Positions 20,185 through 32,457 are shown, counted from the first letter of the stretch. The stretch is 64,000 nucleotides of DNA from Musa acuminata AAA Group (GCF_036884655.1 NC_088327.1:16323001-16387000); one strand, 5' to 3'. Made by a program: numbers and translations. The notes: a model not told the origin generated them from the letters alone.

Positions 20185-21067
20185 CAAGGACAATTCAACA
20201 TGCCTAATTCCCTTCTAATAAAGTCAAATTGATCTTCATTTAAGGCTTTTTTTTGAAAATATCCGCTAATTGATGCTTTGTATCAATAAATTCTAAAATG
20301 ATATTATTATTATTAATATAATCTCGTATAAAGTGATGCGTAATGTCAATATGCTTAGTTCTAGAGTGTTGAATTGGATTTTTGGTTAGACAAATAGCAC
20401 TTGTATTATCACATTTTATAGGAATATTCTTTAAGTAAATTCCATAGTCTTCCAATGTATTTTTCATCCAAACAACTTATGCACAGCATGCACTTGCAGC
20501 TATGTATTCAGCTTCCTCCGTAGATAGTGCAGTCGAATTTTGTTTCTTGGAAGTCCAAGAAATAAGTGCATGTCCTAAAAATTGACATGTTCCAAATGTG
20601 CTTTTTCTATCTATCCTACATCTACCAAAATCGGCATCTGCATAAGCTATTAAATCAAAATTATCAGATTTTGGATACCATAATCCTAAATTAGGAGTTC
20701 CTTTAAGATATCTAAGGATTCTTTTAACACTTTTAAGATGAGATAATTTAGGATTAGCTTGAAACCTAGCACAAAGTCCTACACTAAACATGATATCCGG
20801 TCTAGTTGCGGTGAGGTAAAGTAAACTACCAATCATTCCCCTATATGTTTTTTGATCAATGTTTTCACCACTTTCATTCATGTCTAACTTAGTGGAAGTA
20901 CTCATAAGAGTGTTTATAGCTTTTGAACCATCCATGTTAAATCGTTTTAACAATTCTAATGTATATTTAGATTGATTAAGAAATATACCATTACTAAGTT
21001 GTTTAATTTGGAATCCTAAAAAGAAGGTTAATTCTCTCATTAAGCTCATTTCAAATTCATGACTCAT
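20185..21067 (-). pseudogene. Element D reverse transcriptase C-terminal part and RNase H (broken)
   Basis: Minus-strand 20477-21067 holds the connection region (LTFFLGFQIKQLSNGIFLNQSKY), the YRGMIGSLLYLTATRPDIMF block and the RNase H core (AYADADFGRCRIDRKSTFG, STEEAEYIAAS). The continuation (20240-20467) has KCDNTSAICLTKNPIQHSRTKHIDITHHFIRD. A stop at about 20475 separates the two, and a frame change near 20245 separates the C-terminal residues, which match B's end (FDFI..ELGMLNCP) to about 20190. The AYADAD and AEYIAA active-site blocks are present. Confidence 0.85.
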
Positions 21068-21094
21068 ACACTTAGCAAATGATTCACATAATGA

Positions 21095-21538
21095 TTAATT
21101 CGAAGAACCAAAAATAATATTGTCAACATAAATTTGAACAATAAGAAAATTATTTTTAGAATATTTGATAAACAATGTAGTATCAACGTTGTCTTTTGTA
21201 AAATTATTTAAAATAAGAAAAAAACTAAGCCTTTCATACCAAGCTCTAGGAGCTTGTTTTAAGTCATAGAGAACCTTAGTCAATTTAAATACATGATTAC
21301 GAAGAAGAGAATTTTCAAATCTGGAAGGTTGTTCAACATACACTTTTTCGGAAATAAAACCATTCAAGAAAGCACTTTTGACATCCATTTGAAATAGTTT
21401 AAAATCATTACTACTAGCATAAGCAAGAAGCATCCTAATGGCTTCTAATCTTGCCACAGGAGAGAAGGTCTCTTCGTAATCGATACATTCTTCTTGGTTG
21501 AAACCTTTGGCCACTAGTCTAGCCTTTTTTCTAACCAT
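21095..21538 (-). pseudogene. Element D reverse transcriptase core (active site altered)
   Basis: An open stretch of 147 codons with KARLVAKGFNQEECIDYEETFSPVARL, QMDVKSAFLNGFISEKVYVEQP and VLYDLKQAPRAWYERL. The catalytic box reads YVDN (codons 21119-21130) where YVDD is expected, so the second catalytic aspartate is replaced. Upstream toward integrase (about 21540-22080) the linker is degraded and carries a direct repeat. Confidence 0.85.
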
Positions 21539-21594
21539 GATACCGCATTTATCTTGCTTGTTTTTAAAGATTCATTTAGTACCAATGACTAAAT

Positions 21595-21687
21595 GGTCAC
21601 TAGGTCTAGGAACAAGCTTCCATACCTCATTTATCTTAAATTGGTTCAATTCCTCTTGCATTGGTCACTAGGTCTAGGAACAAGCTT
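21595..21687 (-). repeat. Direct repeat in the D integrase-RT linker
   Basis: The 26-base stretch at 21595-21620 recurs at about 21662-21687, 66-67 bases apart, both reading GTCACTAGGTCTAGGAACAA. It looks like a short tandem or template-switch duplication. Confidence 0.65.
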
Positions 21688-22081
21688 GTTTCAAGGCTTC
21701 GTCAATGCATTTAGGTTCAATTTGAGAAAAGAAGATGGCGTTAGCACAAAAATTCTTGAAGAAAGAACGAGTTTGAACTCCTTTTGATGTATCTCCTATA
21801 ATTAGCTCCTTTGGATGAGCATCTACATACTTCTATTCCTTGGGTAAGGAAATTTCGGAAGAAGATACATCCAAGTTGCTATTTTGAGGAGGGGGTTTAT
21901 TTAAATTCAAATTATCAAAATCAAGATCATAATCAAAATTATTTTTCTTTAACTCGAAAATTTTATTAAAAACTACATGAATAGACTCTTCTATAACCAA
22001 GGTTTTTTTGTTAAAAACACGAAAAGCCTTACAAACGGAAGAGTAACCAAGAAAGATGCCTTCATCAGATTTAGCATCAAA

Positions 22082-22796
22082 TTATCCTAAGGCATCCTTT
22101 TCATTCAAAATAAAGCATTTGCAACCAAAAACTTTAAAATAAGAAACATTTAATTTTTTGTTATTCCATAATTCATAGGGAGTTTTCGATAGAGATGGTC
22201 TTATTAGAACCCTATTCATGATATAGCAAGTCGTGTTAACAGCTTCGACCCAAAAATACTTAGGTAGATTATGTTCATTTAACATGGTTCTTGCCATTTG
22301 TTGTAAATTTCTATTTTTTCTTTCAACTACCCTATTTTGTTAAGGATTTCTCGGAGTGGAGAAGTTGTGATTATATCCATTGGATTCACAAAAACTTTGG
22401 AAGTCACGGTTTTGAAATTCGCTACCGTGATCACTCTGAATTGATGAAATCATGAAGCCTTTTTCGTTTTGAGTAAGTTTACAAAATTTAGAGAAACATT
22501 TGAAACAATCACTTTTGTGAGCCAAGAAATAGATCCAAGTGTATCTATCTACTATAGTCATCTATAATTACGAAGGTATATTTGCTTCCTCCTAGACTTG
22601 TTGTGTCAATTGGTCTAAATAAGTCCAAATGGATCAATTGCAATGGTCTAGTGGTGCTAATTTGATTTTTTGATTTGAAACTGGTTTTTATTTGTTTTCC
22701 TTGTTGACAAGCATCACACACTTTGTCCTTAAAAAACTTCATATTGGGAATCTCTCGTACTAACTCTCTAAATGAAATCTTAGATATTAGTTTCAT
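22082..22796 (-). pseudogene. Element D integrase (broken)
   Basis: Three minus-strand stretches. 22545-22796 has CDACQQGKQIKTSFKSK and the core LIHLDLFRPI with a catalytic Asp; 22340-22561 has SIQSDHGSEFQN with the second catalytic Asp; 22082-22297 has MARTMLNEHNLPKYFWVEAV and YELWNNKKLNVSYFKVFGCK. A stop at about 22340 and a frame change near 22550 break it. The GAG-pre-integrase segment (LWHKRLGHASMKLI type) lies at about 22800-22860. Confidence 0.85.
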
Positions 22797-22901
22797 ACTT
22801 GCATGGCCTAATCTCTTATGCCAAAGCCAAGCATCATCATTTAAAGCGGAAAAGCATATTTCATTACTAAGTTCATCAAGGTTGATGGTGTAGACATTAT
22901 T

Positions 22902-23219
22902 TCATTTTAAGACAATCATTAATATGTTATTGTTTGGTTTTTCAATAATGCACACATTAGATTCAAATCTAACGATGTAACCTTTATCGCATAATTGACT
23001 CTTGCTTAAGAGATTATATTTTAATCTATCAACTAGCAACACATCATCAATTGAAAAACTTGATTTGTTACCTATGGTTCCCTTGCTAATGATTTTACCT
23101 TTGTTATTGTCTCTGAAGGTGACATACCCTTCTTCTTTGCTAGTGAGCATAGAGAAATGAGATGGATCTCCGGTTATGTGCCTTGAGCATCCACTATCAA
23201 GATACCATCTCTTGCTCAT
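22902..23219 (-). pseudogene. Element D protease region
   Basis: 105 codons beginning MSKRWYLDSGCSRHITG, the aspartic protease active site in DSG form as usual in this lineage, then VTFRDNNKGKIISKGTIGN and the LLVDRLKYNLLSKSQLCDKGY block. It overlaps the end of the upstream gag frame by a few bases, which suggests that a stop or shift separates gag from pol here; the family often encodes both in one frame. Confidence 0.82.
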
Positions 23220-24801
23220 AGCTTGTGAGTTTGTTTACAAAAGAGGATGGTTTTTAGGTACCCATTTATTTTGGGTGCCTCAAAAATTGATCTACTAATT
23301 TTGTCATTCATCATTGAATTATTTATAGTTCCTTTAGGAACCCATATTAACTTATATGGATTAATTTTCTTAAATGGACATTTATAAACAACATGTCCGG
23401 ATTTACAACAAAAGTTACATTTCAAATAAGGTAAAACATGTAATGTGGGTCCTTTAATGAAGGTAGTAGGATTTTGGTGAGATCCTCTCATAAAACCAAT
23501 TCCACTTCTATTTACGACATGACCCTTGTTTGTAAGGATCCTGTCTAAGCCTTTGCTACCGACCTTAAACTTGTTTAAGGTCTCCTTAAGTAGCAAATTC
23601 TCATTTTTTATTGCTTCTAAGTGTTCATACTTAGAGCATGGAGGAGTTTGAAGACTATGAAGCTTATTTTGTAGTAAGGCATACTCTTTCTTTAATAGAA
23701 TGAACTTCTTACTAATAGTTCTATACTCATCAAATAATTCATGAAAAGCGATAGAAAGTTCATTGAAAGATAAATCTTCATTAATTAAATCACATACCTC
23801 TCCTCCTAAAGCCATTAGCGCGAAGTTTGCCTCCTCTTTGTTGCTAGCTTCTTCATTCTCGGAATCACTTGAGTCGTCCCAAGTCACTTTTAAAGCTTTC
23901 TTCTTCTTCGGTTGCTTCTTCTTGGCTTGGGGGCATTCATTTTTGAAGTGCTCCGGCTTCTTGCATTCATAGCATATTACTTGGTCCTTTTTATGTTCAA
24001 ATTTATTTTTGGTGTCATTTTAAATTTGTTCTTTCTTATAAATTTTTTAAAATTTTGAGTTAAAAGTGCAATGTCATCGTCACTGTCCTCATCACTTGAT
24101 GTTCCTTTCAAGTGGTCTTCTTGTGTTAAAAGTGCAATATCCTTCTTGTTCTTTGGAAGGGGGTTCTCGAGCTCTTCATGAGTATGACACGTCATTTCGT
24201 AGGTCATTAGAGACCTAATAAGTTCTTCGAAAGGAAATGTTTTAAGGTCCTTGGCCTTTTGAATGGCCATAACTTTTCGATCCCAACTCTTTGGAAGAGA
24301 TCTTAAAATTTTAGTTACTAGTTTAAAATTAGAAAAACCTTTACCAAGAGCTTTGAGTCCATTGATGACATCCGTGAAACGAGCGTACATGTCTCCGATG
24401 GACTCACTTGGTTTCATCCGGAAATGTTCGTAAGAATGCACAAGAATATTGATTTTAGACTCTTTCACTCGGCTAGTGCCTTCATGAGTGACCTCAAGAG
24501 TTCTCCAAATATCAAAAGCCGAATCACAAATCGAAACACGATTAAATTTATTTTTGTCAAGTGCACAAAACAAGGCATTCATAGCCTTTGCGTTTAAAGC
24601 AAAACCCTTCTTCTCCGATTCATCCCATTCGCTCATCGAAAGAGAAGATTTTTGAAATCCATTTTCGATAATATTCCAAAGCTCAAAATCCATGGAAATA
24701 AGGAAGATCCTCATACGAGTCTTCCAATACATGTAATCTGACACATTAAACATAGGCGGATGTGTAATAGAGTGACTCTCTTGCATGTCGGAGTAAGCCA
24801 T
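23216..24801 (-). pseudogene. Element D gag with two zinc knuckles (one frameshift)
   Basis: The start ATG at 24801 follows the primer site by about 40 bases. The first part (24801-23977, 274 codons) is the UBN2-type capsid: NVSDYMYWKTRMRIFL, LNAKAMNALFCALDKNKFNRV, DIWRTLEVTHEGTSRVKE, ESIGDMYARFTDVINGLKAL. A shift near 23980 leads to the second frame, which has the knuckle CYECKKPEHFKNEC (23933-23974), a lysine-rich stretch, an acidic region, a coiled coil and a second knuckle CNFCCKSGHVVYKC (23378-23419). Both knuckles have all four ligands. Confidence 0.88.
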
Positions 24802-24840
24802 CTCTCTTGAGTATTAAACCAAATATGAGAGTGAGCCTTA

Positions 24841-24852
24841 CTCTGATACCAA
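24841..24852 (-). other. Primer-binding site of element D
   Basis: The minus strand reads TGGTATCAGAG next to the 5' LTR terminus, complementary to initiator-Met tRNA. Confidence 0.85.
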
Positions 24853-24853
24853 T

Positions 24854-26178
24854 TATTAGGATCGGAGCGACACTAAGAGGGGTGGGGGGGTGAATTAGTG
24901 CAGCGGATTAAAACTCGTAAGTTTGAAATCAATTTCGTAAATGTGTAGAGATTTTGATTCGACGAAGGATGACTTAGCTAAAATAGCTCGAGTAAAGATA
25001 GTCAAGAGTAGGGAGATGAAAACCGAATGATTTGTAGCTAAGTAGAGAAATGGTTCAGAAAATTAAACGCTCACACATTCAAAGAACACCACGATGTATA
25101 GTCGTTCGATCAAATGACCTATATCCACTTTCAAAGTCTTCTTCGATGAGGCTCCCAACTTCCACTAGCAAATCACTTTGAAGGGGAAGGACCAAATACC
25201 CCTCTTATAACCTTCTTATAAGTGGTTCACACTCTTACAGATTTTTTTCAAAAAGAAAGAGGGAGGTGAACACTTAAGCTATTGAAAACAAGACTTTGCT
25301 ACAGCTTTTTCTCACTTTCTAACTTCTCAAAAAGGTGTATTCTCTGCTAAGAATTGAGGGGTATTTATAGGCACCAAGGGGATTCAAATTTAGGCTCCAA
25401 ATTTGAATTACTTTTGGGTTTCCCAGTGCTAGCAGTGCCACCGCTTGTGAGTGGCGGTGCCACCACTTGTCAGTGTTTAACACTGACAGTGTACTGGCGG
25501 TGCCACCGCTGGACCTCTCGGGTTCTGGGCAGTGCCACCACCCAGTCCGGTGGTGCCACCACCCAGTCCGGTGGTGCCACCACCTGGACTATTCCAGCTC
25601 ACTGGTTGGGCTCCAAACTTGGCCCAAACCAGTCCAAACTCGGGTCCAATTGGCCCCTAATCGGATTATAGGATTAACCCTTAATCCTAACCCAAATTAT
25701 ATGTAAACTATGAAATTAAGACATAGACCTAAGCAAATTTTTAACCGACGACGTCGAGTTTCCTTTCGGCGAGCTTTCCGGCGAACTTCCGGTGGACTTC
25801 CGATACACCCTCGGATTTCTTCCGGCGGACTCCCAGTAGGCTCTCGGTCCTATGGCGAGTTCAACGAGTCTTTGGCAAGTATCTGAACCTTCTCGGTGAT
25901 CTCACTTCTCGGTGATCTCTGCGAACCTCCGACGATCTTTCCGGTAGACTTCCAAAAATTTTGGCAAGTCCTTGATTCTTTCTCGGTTGGTTCCGGCAGC
26001 CCTTCCGACGATTCTTCGGACTTTCGGCGGAATCTCGAACACCCATCGAACTTGACTCTAGTAAACTTGCTTTATGTCTTTAAGCTATCGTAGTTAATCC
26101 TGCACACTTAACTCAATAATATGGATTAGATTAATTAACCCATCAATTGACTTCATCATCAAAATCTGAGATTCAACA
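24854..26178 (-). repeat. 5' LTR of D
   Basis: 1325 bp, plus-strand TATTAGGATCGG (first dinucleotide changed from TG) to GATTCAACA. The TATA box is at 25361-25370 (minus strand). Near-palindromic GGCGGTGCCACCGC copies lie at 25430-25590, and the CCGGCGGACTTCCG-type array at 25745-25850. Confidence 0.9.
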
Positions 26179-26214
26179 CAATCCCCCCTCTTAGTGCCGC
26201 TTTTGATCCTAATA
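26179..26214 (+). repeat. 5' LTR of B, terminal remnant
   Basis: CAATCCCCCC followed by CTCTTAGTGCCG and the LTR end CTAATA. This is the last 36 bases of the B 5' LTR cut off by D. Confidence 0.85.
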
Positions 26215-26216
26215 AT

Positions 26217-26228
26217 TGGTATCAGAGC
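26217..26228 (+). other. Primer-binding site of element B
   Basis: TGGTATCAGAGC directly after the 5' LTR end (2-bp spacer), complementary to initiator-Met tRNA. Confidence 0.9.
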
Positions 26229-26264
26229 AAGGTTCACTCTTATTTGGTTTAAAACTCAAGAGAG

Positions 26265-27619
26265 ATGACATTTGTCGGCAACCAAGAGGGTCATTCAATT
26301 ATACATCCACCCATGTTCAATGGAACGAATTACATATATTGGAAGACTAGAATGAGGATCTTCCTAATTTCAATGGATTTTGAATTATGGAATATTATTG
26401 AAAGTGGGTTTCAAAAGTCTTCTCTTCCGATGAACGATTGAAATAAGTTAGAGAAGAAGGCTTTCAATTTAAACGCCAAGGCTATCAATGCATTATTTTG
26501 TGCTTTAGATAAAAACAAGTTCAATCGTGTGTCTATTTGTGAAACTACTTTTGATATTTAGCACACACTCGAAGTGACTCATGAAGGCATTAGTAGAGTG
26601 AAGGAGTCAAAAATTAATCTTTTAGTACATACTTATGAGTTGTTTCAGTTAAAACCGAGTGAGACCATTGGAGACATGTACACCCGATTTACGAATGTCG
26701 TCAATGGTCTAAAAGGACTTGGTAAAAGTTTCTCGGATTTTAAACTTGTTAATAAAATTCTAATATCCCTTCCAAAGAGTTGGGACCCTAAAGTCATGGT
26801 CATTCAAGAGGCTAAAGATTTAAATAACTTTCCTCTCGAAGAACTAATCGGGTCACTAATGACCTATGAGATGACTTGTAATGCTCATGAAGAGCTTGAG
26901 AACAACCTTCTAAAGAACAGGAAGGATATGACATTAAGAACTCAAGAAGACCACTTGAAAGAAAATTCGAGTGATGAGGACCTTGATGATGACTTAGCAC
27001 TCTTAATAAGAAAGTTTAAAAAATTTATAAAAAGGAATAAATTTAGAAATGATACAAAAACTAAATTTGAACCTAAGAAAGAACAAGTGATATGTTATGA
27101 ATGCAAAAAATCGGAACACTTCAAGAATGAATATCTCAAAGCAAAGAGAAAGCAATCGAAGAAAAAGAAGGCTCTTAAAGCAACTTGGGATGACTCAAGT
27201 GCATTTGAAGAAGAGGAGCCAACCAACACTGAGCAAGTTGCTCACTATGCGCTAATGGCTATTGGAGATGAGGTGAGTAGTTCCTTTGATGCAAATTTAT
27301 TTGATGAATGAAAATTAATTAGTAAAAAATATAAATTATTGAAAAAAGAGCATGCTTCTCTTGTTAGTGATTTCAATAGATTAAAAGTTGAGCACAATGA
27401 TAGTTTAGCTCCATGTACGAAATGTGATGAACTATAAATACTTCAAAAGGAAAACTTGCTACTCAAAAAAACCTTAGAAAAATTTGAGATTGGTAGCAAG
27501 TCCTTGAACATAATCCTTGCCAACAAGGGTCACGTAAATAGAAAAGGCAGAATCGGATTTATGAGTAGCTCTCACCAAAATCCAACCACCTTTGTTAAAG
27601 GCCCTACTTTGCATGTTTC
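26265..27619 (+). pseudogene. Element B gag (broken, interrupted by a solo LTR)
   Basis: ATG at 26265. The capsid frame is stopped at 26439-26441 (TGA) and 26559-26561 (TAG, where Trp is expected before HTLEVTHEG). It is open from 26562 to 27311 with the ESKINLLVHTYE, ETIGDMYTRFTNVVNGLKGL and FPLEELIGSLMTYEMT blocks. The first zinc knuckle has Tyr for the last ligand (CYECKKSEHFKNEY). A stop at 27309 and further shifts follow. At 27619 the frame is cut by a solo LTR, and the second knuckle resumes at 29250. Confidence 0.87.
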
Positions 27620-29230
27620 TTTTGGGAAATCTTTGGGGGTGACATCACATGCGCAATGAAAGAACAGAAAATAAAATCTCCAATTCCTAAAGATTTATTC
27701 ATCGTTGTACGAAGATTGATGCATAAAAATCCGTGAAACTTAAAACTACGTATAGAGTAGATTGTGTTACCTAGGGAGATCGTATATCCCCGAATCCTTG
27801 CAGATCTCTAGGAGAGGGTGAAGGAGGTCAAGTGCCCTCCTCTCTAGCGGTAATCCACATAGCAGGGCTGCGATGATGCTCCTCAAAACTCTAGGCCTAC
27901 TTTGAGGTGGAGAGGAGGGAGGAGAATAGGAGAGGCAAGCAAAGGCTCTAGCCTATAAACCATTGAATCCCTCCTATTTATAGAGATCCCCTATCAACTT
28001 AACCCTAATGGATCCTCTCTTATTGGGTATTGGATCTTCATCCAACTACCAAAGCCTCTTAGATTAGTGGATCTCTATTCAATAATCTCTCATGGGCTTT
28101 TATTGGATCTCGTCCATGGGATCCAATAATTCATTGGCTTCTTGGATATCCAATAAGATAGGAGCTCCGACAGATATCTCATATTAGAATCTCTGCTCAT
28201 CGCAACGCCTACTATAAGTGTGTGACCCTTTAGGCCCAATATCGAGCTGGTCATGAGTCATACCTGTCAGAACTCCTTCTGGCTCAGTGAATTATTATCT
28301 CCATAATAATTCACTCGACTCATCGACTGTAGACATACTATGCCACTACATCGCAGTCCCCAAATGATATAGGGGAATCCAATCCATTGGACCTGTCCAT
28401 CCTCAATTACCATATACCTATAGTCCATCATCCATCTAATATCTTAGAGACTGTATACCGGGCATGGTGCTATCAAACTCATACAGTTTCTACTCGAATC
28501 TTGCTCTTAATCATATTCTCCTGGAGAACTCTTTCTCTCTCAATCCGAATGACCATGGCCAGGGATTTGTTTGAGCAAGAATACATGAGATATTCCTCTC
28601 ATGACACTGAGAGTGGATGATCCTCTATCGACACTCAATAGCTCCCGTAAAGTTGACTATCACTCCCGATGACTGGCTGTACTAGATCTGGGACATCCAA
28701 ACTTATAAGTCTGGTATCAAAGAATGAAGCACTCATACAGGACATCCTTGGTGTCTCAAGTCTAAAGACCAGATACACTACTAGGACTACGGAATCGTTG
28801 TCTAACAATAAGGTATCATCAATCATCCAACATTCTATAAGCGGATCAATCAGTGAACTCATTCTCTAATGAGCATCTGTATTGTATCCCTAGTGTCCCC
28901 ACACGAGCAACTATGAGACCAGCTTCATCTATCATATGGATGGGTATACAGCACACCAGTCTGTCTGGTTATCTTAATGTCCCTCTCGAGTAACCTATGA
29001 CCGTGATTATTTAGGATCCGTGTTTAAAGGCGAATCGATCTCATTATCGTAATCTCATCATGATCTGATTTTCATTGTATAGATCCGACAACATCATAAT
29101 ATATACATGCATATATGCAATAGTCAATATAAAGTGATAAATACCAAAATATAATATGTAAAAAGATTATGTGTCAAGTCACACGTGCCATCACTCACGT
29201 GATTGGCTTGCTGGGCACCTATGACTAATA
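27620..29230 (-). mobile_element. Solo LTR of the C family inside B gag
   Basis: 1611 bp, recognisably the same family as the C LTRs, but diverged (extra sequence near 28060-28150) and with decayed termini (TTTTGGG at the start, CTAATA at the end). The perfect target duplication GTTTC lies at 27615-27619 and 29231-29235. Joining the flanks restores the gag frame around the second zinc knuckle. No internal sequence remains, so it formed by recombination between two LTRs. Confidence 0.92.
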
Positions 29231-30700
29231 GTTTCACCCCAAAACAAATGTAACTTTTGTTGCAAATTTGGGCATGTAGGTTATCATTGTCCATTTAAGA
29301 AATGTAGTCCACACAAATTGATTTGGGTTCCTAAAAAAACCATAAAGAACTCCATGCAAACTGATAAGTTAAGCTATCGATTTTTGAGGCACCCAAGATC
29401 AAATGGGTACCTAAAAATCATCATTTTTTATAGAAACATTTACCATCATAAGCTAGGAGCAAGAGATGGTACCTTGATAGTGGATGCTCAAGGTATATGA
29501 CCAAAGATCCATCTCAATTCTCTATGCTCACTAGCCTAGACGAGGGATATGTCACATTCGGAGACAACAATAAGAGTAAAATCATTGACAAAGAAACCAT
29601 AGGTAATAAATCCAACCTTTTTATTGAAGATATGTTGTTGGTTGATGGCTTAAAGCATAACCTTTTGAGCATTAGTCAATTGTGTGATAAAGGATATATT
29701 GTTATATTTGATCTAATGCTTGTATTATAGAAAAACCACACAAAAACATATCTATAATTTTCTTAAAATAAAATAATGTATATACTATCAACATTGACGA
29801 TCTTTGTAATGAAATGTGTTTTTCGATTTTAAATGACGATGCTTGGCTTTGGCATAGAAGATTAGGTCATGCTAGCATGAAACTAATCTCTCAAATCTCA
29901 TCTAAAAAACTTGTAAGAGAAATTTCCTACATTAAGTTCATTAAAGACAATGTGTGTGATGCATGTCAACTAGGAAAATAAATAAAAGGTAGTTTCAAAC
30001 CAAAGAACCAAATAAGCACTTCTAGACCATTGCAATTTATCCATATGGACTTGTTCGGACCAATTGCTACATCAAGCCTAGGAGGTAGCAAATACGCTTT
30101 TGTTATCATGGATGATTATAGTAGATATACATAGACTTACTTTTTGGCACACAAAAGTGATTGCTTTAGGTATTTCTCTAAGTTTTGTAAACTTGTTCAA
30201 AACGAAAAGGGTTTTATGATTTCATCAATTCGAAGTGATCACGATGGTGAATTTCAAAACTATGATTTCCAAGAATTTTATGAATCTAATCGATACAACC
30301 ATAATTTCTCTATTCCAAGAAATATTCAACAAAATAGAGTAGTAGAAAGAAAAAATAGAAACTTACAAGAAATGGTAAGAACCATGTTAAATGAACATAG
30401 CTTACCTAAATATTTTTGTTCCGAAGTCGTAAATATGATAAGTTATGTCATGAATAGGGTTCTAGTAAGACCATTACTCTCCAAAACTCCTAATGAGTTG
30501 TGGAACAACAAAAAACCTAACGTTTCATATTTTAAAATTTTCGGATGTAAATGCTTTATCTTGAATGAAAAAGATGCCTTAGGTAAATTTGATGTAAAAT
30601 CTGATGAAGGAATTTTTCTTGGCTATTCTTCTATCTCTAAGGCCTTTCGCATTTTTAACAAAGGAACTTGGTTATAGAAGAGTCCATTCATGTTGTTTTA
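29231..30700 (+). pseudogene. Element B protease and integrase (decayed)
   Basis: Starts with the second gag knuckle (CNFCCKFGHVGYHC, about 29252-29295), then the protease site YLDSGCSRYMTKD (about 29470-29505) and the VTFGDNNKSKIIDKETIGN block. The GAG-pre-integrase part DAWLWHRRLGHASMKLI is near 29845-29890, the finger remnant CDACQLGK near 29955, and the integrase core IHMDLFGPI and SDHDGEFQN at 30040-30260. The C-terminal part (30270-30677) has VERKNRNLQEMVRTMLNEH with the catalytic Glu and FKIFGCKCFILNEKDALGKF. Several stops break the frame. Confidence 0.85.
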
Positions 30701-30959
30701 ATAAAGTTTTCGAAGTTAAGAAAAATGATCTTGATGATGATCTTAATTTTGATGTTTCAAATTTAAATGAATCCCTTTCTCCATCTAGCAACATCCTTAC
30801 CTAAGGAATGGAAGTATATAGATGCTCATCCCAAGGAGCTAATCATAGGAGACACATCTAAAGGGGTTCAAACTCATTCTTCTCTTAAGAGTTTTTGTGC
30901 CAACGCTGCATTTCTCTCCCAAATTGAACCTAATGCATTGACGAGACCTTGAAAGATAA

Positions 30960-32457
30960 TTCATAGGTTATCATAATACAAAAAGAGTTAAATCAATTTG
31001 AGAGAAACGAGGTATGGAAGCTTGTTCCAAGGCCAAATGATCATTTAGTTATTAGTACTAAATGTGTCTTTAGAAATAAGCAAGATGAATTTAGTATCGT
31101 GGTTAGAAACAAGACTAGATTAGTGGCCAAGGGTTTCAACCAAGAAGAAGGTATCGATTATGAAGAAACATTTGCTCCTGTGACATGATTATAAGTCATA
31201 AGGATGCTCCTTGCCTACGCTAGTAGTAATAATTTGAAGTTATTTCAAATGGATGTTAAAAGTGCTTTTCTTAATGGCTTTATTTATGAAGAAGTTTATA
31301 TTAAACAACCTCTCAGATTTGTGAATGATAAATTCCCTAATCATGTATTTAAATTGACTAAAGTTCTCTATGGATTGAAACAAGCCTCAAGGGCTTAGTA
31401 TGAGAGACTTAACTCTTTTCTTATTCAAAATAATTTCTCTAAAGGTAAAGTCGATACTACATTGATTATAAAAAATTTTGAAAATAATTTTCTTATTGTT
31501 CAAATTTATATTTATGACATTACTTTTGGCTCTACAAATGAATCCTTATGTTAATCGTTTGCCAAAACCATGAGTCTAGAGTTTAAAATGAGCCTAATGG
31601 GGGAACTAACCTTCTTTTTAGGCTTACAAATCAGATAACTTAAGGATGATATTTTTATTAGTTAAATAAAATATATATTAGACTTGCTAAAATGATTTAA
31701 TATAGATAGTTCAAAGGCTATCAATACTCCTATGAGTACCTCCAATAAATTAGACATTGACGAAGGTGGAGAAAGTTTTGATAAAAAAGCCTATAGGGGT
31801 ATAATATGTAGTTTGCTATACCTCACCACAGCTAGACTGGATATTATGTTTAGCATAGGATCTTGTGCTAGATTTCAATCTAACCCCAAGCAATCTCATT
31901 TAAAAGCTGTCAAAAGGATTTTTAGATACCTAAAAGGAACTCCTAAATTAGGATTATGGTATTCAAAATCTAAAAATTTTGAATTGCTTGGTTATGTCGA
32001 TGCTGATTTTGCTGGGTGTCGAATAGATAGAAAGAGCATATTCGGAATGTGTCAATTTTTAGGACATGCACTTATCTCTTGGTCCTCCAAGAAATAAAAC
32101 TCGATTACACTATCCACAATAGAAGCTGAATACATTGCGGTTAGTGCATGTTGTACATAAGTTGTATGGATGAAAAATACATTAGAAGATTATAAAATTT
32201 ATCTTAAGAATATTCCTATAAAATGTGACAATACAAGTGTAATATGTTTAACAAAAAATCATATTCAACACTCTAGAATTAAATACATTGACATTAGGCA
32301 TCACTTTATACGAGACTTTATTAATAATCATGATATAATCTTAGAGTTTATTGATACGAAACATCAATTGGCCTATATCTTTATAAAACCCTTAAATGAA
32401 GAACAATTTGATTTCATTATAAGGGAGTTAGGGATGTTAAATTGTCCGAATACATAA
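30960..32457 (+). pseudogene. Element B reverse transcriptase and RNase H (decayed)
   Basis: Reverse transcriptase blocks ATKCVFRNKQDEF-like (about 31060), FQMDVKSAFLNGFIYEEVYI and VLYGLKQASRA (31204-31398) are recognisable. The active site reads YIYD (31507-31518) where YVDD is expected, so one catalytic Asp is lost. The RNase H part (31732-32097) has YVDADFAGCRIDRKSIFG, then IEAEYIAVSACC-like sequence after a stop, and the C-terminus KCDNTSVICLTKNHIQHSRIK to ELGMLNCPNT and a stop at 32455-32457. More than five in-frame stops are present. Confidence 0.85.

Larger units (their letters stand above)
16631..26178 (-). mobile_element. Sirevirus-like Copia element D (complete, decayed), inserted in the B 5' LTR
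   Basis: 9548 bp on the minus strand, LTRs 16631-17714 (3') and 24854-26178 (5'). The minus-strand order is primer site, gag with two zinc knuckles, protease, integrase, reverse transcriptase, RNase H, an extra degraded ORF, purine tracts, 3' LTR. The flanks CAACA and CAATC are an imperfect 5-bp duplication. Joining the flanks restores the B LTR across the homopolymer-C region. D is closely related to B: gag and LTR are similar, but D has the additional ORF. Confidence 0.92.
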
